A stretch of DNA of 5,867 nucleotides, from positions 1-5,867 of the forward strand of contig DAOVEQ010000069.1 in the NCBI GenBank assembly GCA_030668905.1, in the 5' to 3' direction. The translations under genes and the position numbers were made by a program. Source of the stretch: Thermococci archaeon. Lineage in GTDB: Archaea; Methanobacteriota_B; Thermococci; Methanofastidiosales; B48-G16. A model generated the notes under the pieces. That model had not been told where the DNA came from and did not search any database. It saw only the letters and a program-made list of their open reading frames with translations. This document shows positions 5,355 to 5,867 of this stretch, one piece after another (the first letter of the stretch is position 1; each line of letters opens with the position of its first letter).

Positions 5355-5657
5355 TTATCGTCTCATGATTCTATAGTTCGGTTTTTTCTGCTGCAAAGAC
5401 CTTAAAATAGTTTTTAGATCCTCATCTGTAATCTTCTTCTCTAGCTTCCCTGATTGTGCTAACTGAATTAATTGTAACTCTATCTGTTCTGCAAACTCAG
5501 GTCTCGCCATTTTTATTCTCACAAGTCTATTCCTGGCCTCATTCGTAAGTATCTGCCGTAATACAAGCTGTTTCTGTATCTCTGCGTTCTGCGCCTCTTG
5601 TGCCTTTTTTAATTCTTCCATTTTTTTTCTTCTGATCTCTTCAATCTCTTCCTCCAT
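5355..5657 (-). CDS. PDCD5/TFAR19-family DNA-binding protein
   Basis: A 100-residue, all-helical, highly charged protein of the family that includes eukaryotic PDCD5. The N-terminus is a long charged helix (about 1-38: MEEEIEEIRRKKMEELKK, then a Gln-rich stretch). The conserved core is LTNEARNRLVRIKMARPE (37-54), then AEQIELQLIQLAQSGKL (56-72), then ITDEDLKTIL (76-85). The C-terminal basic tail NYRIMRR completes the pattern. Archaeal members are annotated as DNA-binding, and the eukaryotic protein interacts with chaperonin CCT; the archaeal role is not settled. It starts 3 bp after the rps19e stop, with GAGGGAT as a Shine-Dalgarno-like sequence at the end of rps19e. Confidence 0.94.
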   Translation of the reverse strand: MEEEIEEIRRKKMEELKKAQEAQNAEIQKQLVLRQILTNEARNRLVRIKMARPEFAEQIELQLIQLAQSGKLEKKITDEDLKTILRSLQQKKPNYRIMRR

Positions 5658-5660
5658 CCG

Positions 5661-5867
5661 TTATCCCTCAATCTCTTTTGAAACTTTATCCAGTAAAGAC
5701 CTTCCTTTAGACGTTATAACTCTCCCAGTCTCATTTTTTACAAGCTTCGCCTCTTCTAGCTGTTGGAGTATTCTTCTGATTATCGCACCACCTGCCTTTC
5801 TAAATCTCTCTGGCTTGTATCCTCTGTTTTTCTTGCTTCCGTAGACTGTCCTGAGTCTTGAAACACC
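5661..5867 (-). CDS. rps19e: 30S ribosomal protein eS19, C-terminal part
   Basis: The last 68 residues of eS19; the N-terminal half and start lie beyond the right edge. The visible part begins GVSRLRTVYGSKKNRG, followed by KPERFRKAGGAIIRRILQQL (18-37), then LVKNETGRVITSKGRSLLDK (42-61). These correspond to the conserved basic loop and winged-helix end of S19e, a protein of the small-subunit head. It is the first visible gene of the minus-strand operon, so the operon promoter must lie outside the window. Confidence 0.95.
   Translation of the reverse strand, partial: GVSRLRTVYGSKKNRGYKPERFRKAGGAIIRRILQQLEEAKLVKNETGRVITSKGRSLLDKVSKEIEG

Noticed and set aside
1..5867. CRISPR array, tRNA/rRNA gene, insertion sequence, toxin-antitoxin or defence cassette
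   Set aside because: I looked for spaced direct repeats, cloverleaf patterns, transposase motifs and terminal repeats and saw none. The window is mainly core information-processing genes.

Overview
The window comes from an AT-rich archaeal chromosome, most likely a euryarchaeote in the broad sense. The evidence is an archaeal-type primase small subunit, archaeal/eukaryotic-type ribosomal proteins (eS19, eL39, eL31, eL18a/LX), aIF6, prefoldin alpha, a PDCD5-family protein, TATA-box promoters at leaderless spacing, and Shine-Dalgarno sites matching the usual archaeal 16S tail. I cannot fix the lineage from the sequence alone.

Left part (1-767): a partial minus-strand gene for a multi-spanning membrane protein runs off the left edge. 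It is divergent from priS. The roughly 160-bp gap between the gene starts holds a TATA-like element for each gene and an inverted repeat that could be an operator. priS (768-1670, +) encodes a 300-residue primase small subunit with an unusually short C-terminus. It ends tail to tail, 2 bp apart, with a 159-residue minus-strand protein of unknown function (1673-2152). That protein has its own leaderless-type promoter just downstream of the ftsY terminator hairpin.

Right part (2231-5867): nine tightly packed minus-strand genes form one apparent operon. In transcription order they are rps19e (5' end outside the window), PDCD5-family protein, PP-loop ATPase (COG2117-like), rpl39e, rpl31e, aIF6 (eif6), rpl18a, prefoldin alpha (pfdA) and ftsY. 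Gaps are 1-10 bp or overlaps (ATGA between rpl18a and pfdA; 34 nt between the PP-loop gene and rpl39e). I see no promoter inside the run. The eL39 gene (51 codons) and the partial rps19e and membrane-protein genes were found by direct translation.

The operon couples ribosome structure (eS19, eL39, eL31, eL18a), 50S maturation and anti-association (aIF6), co-translational folding (prefoldin) and membrane targeting (FtsY). This is a known type of archaeal gene neighbourhood, not a new system. The least understood members are the PP-loop protein, the PDCD5 homologue, the 159-residue protein and the membrane protein; these are where anything new is likely to lie.
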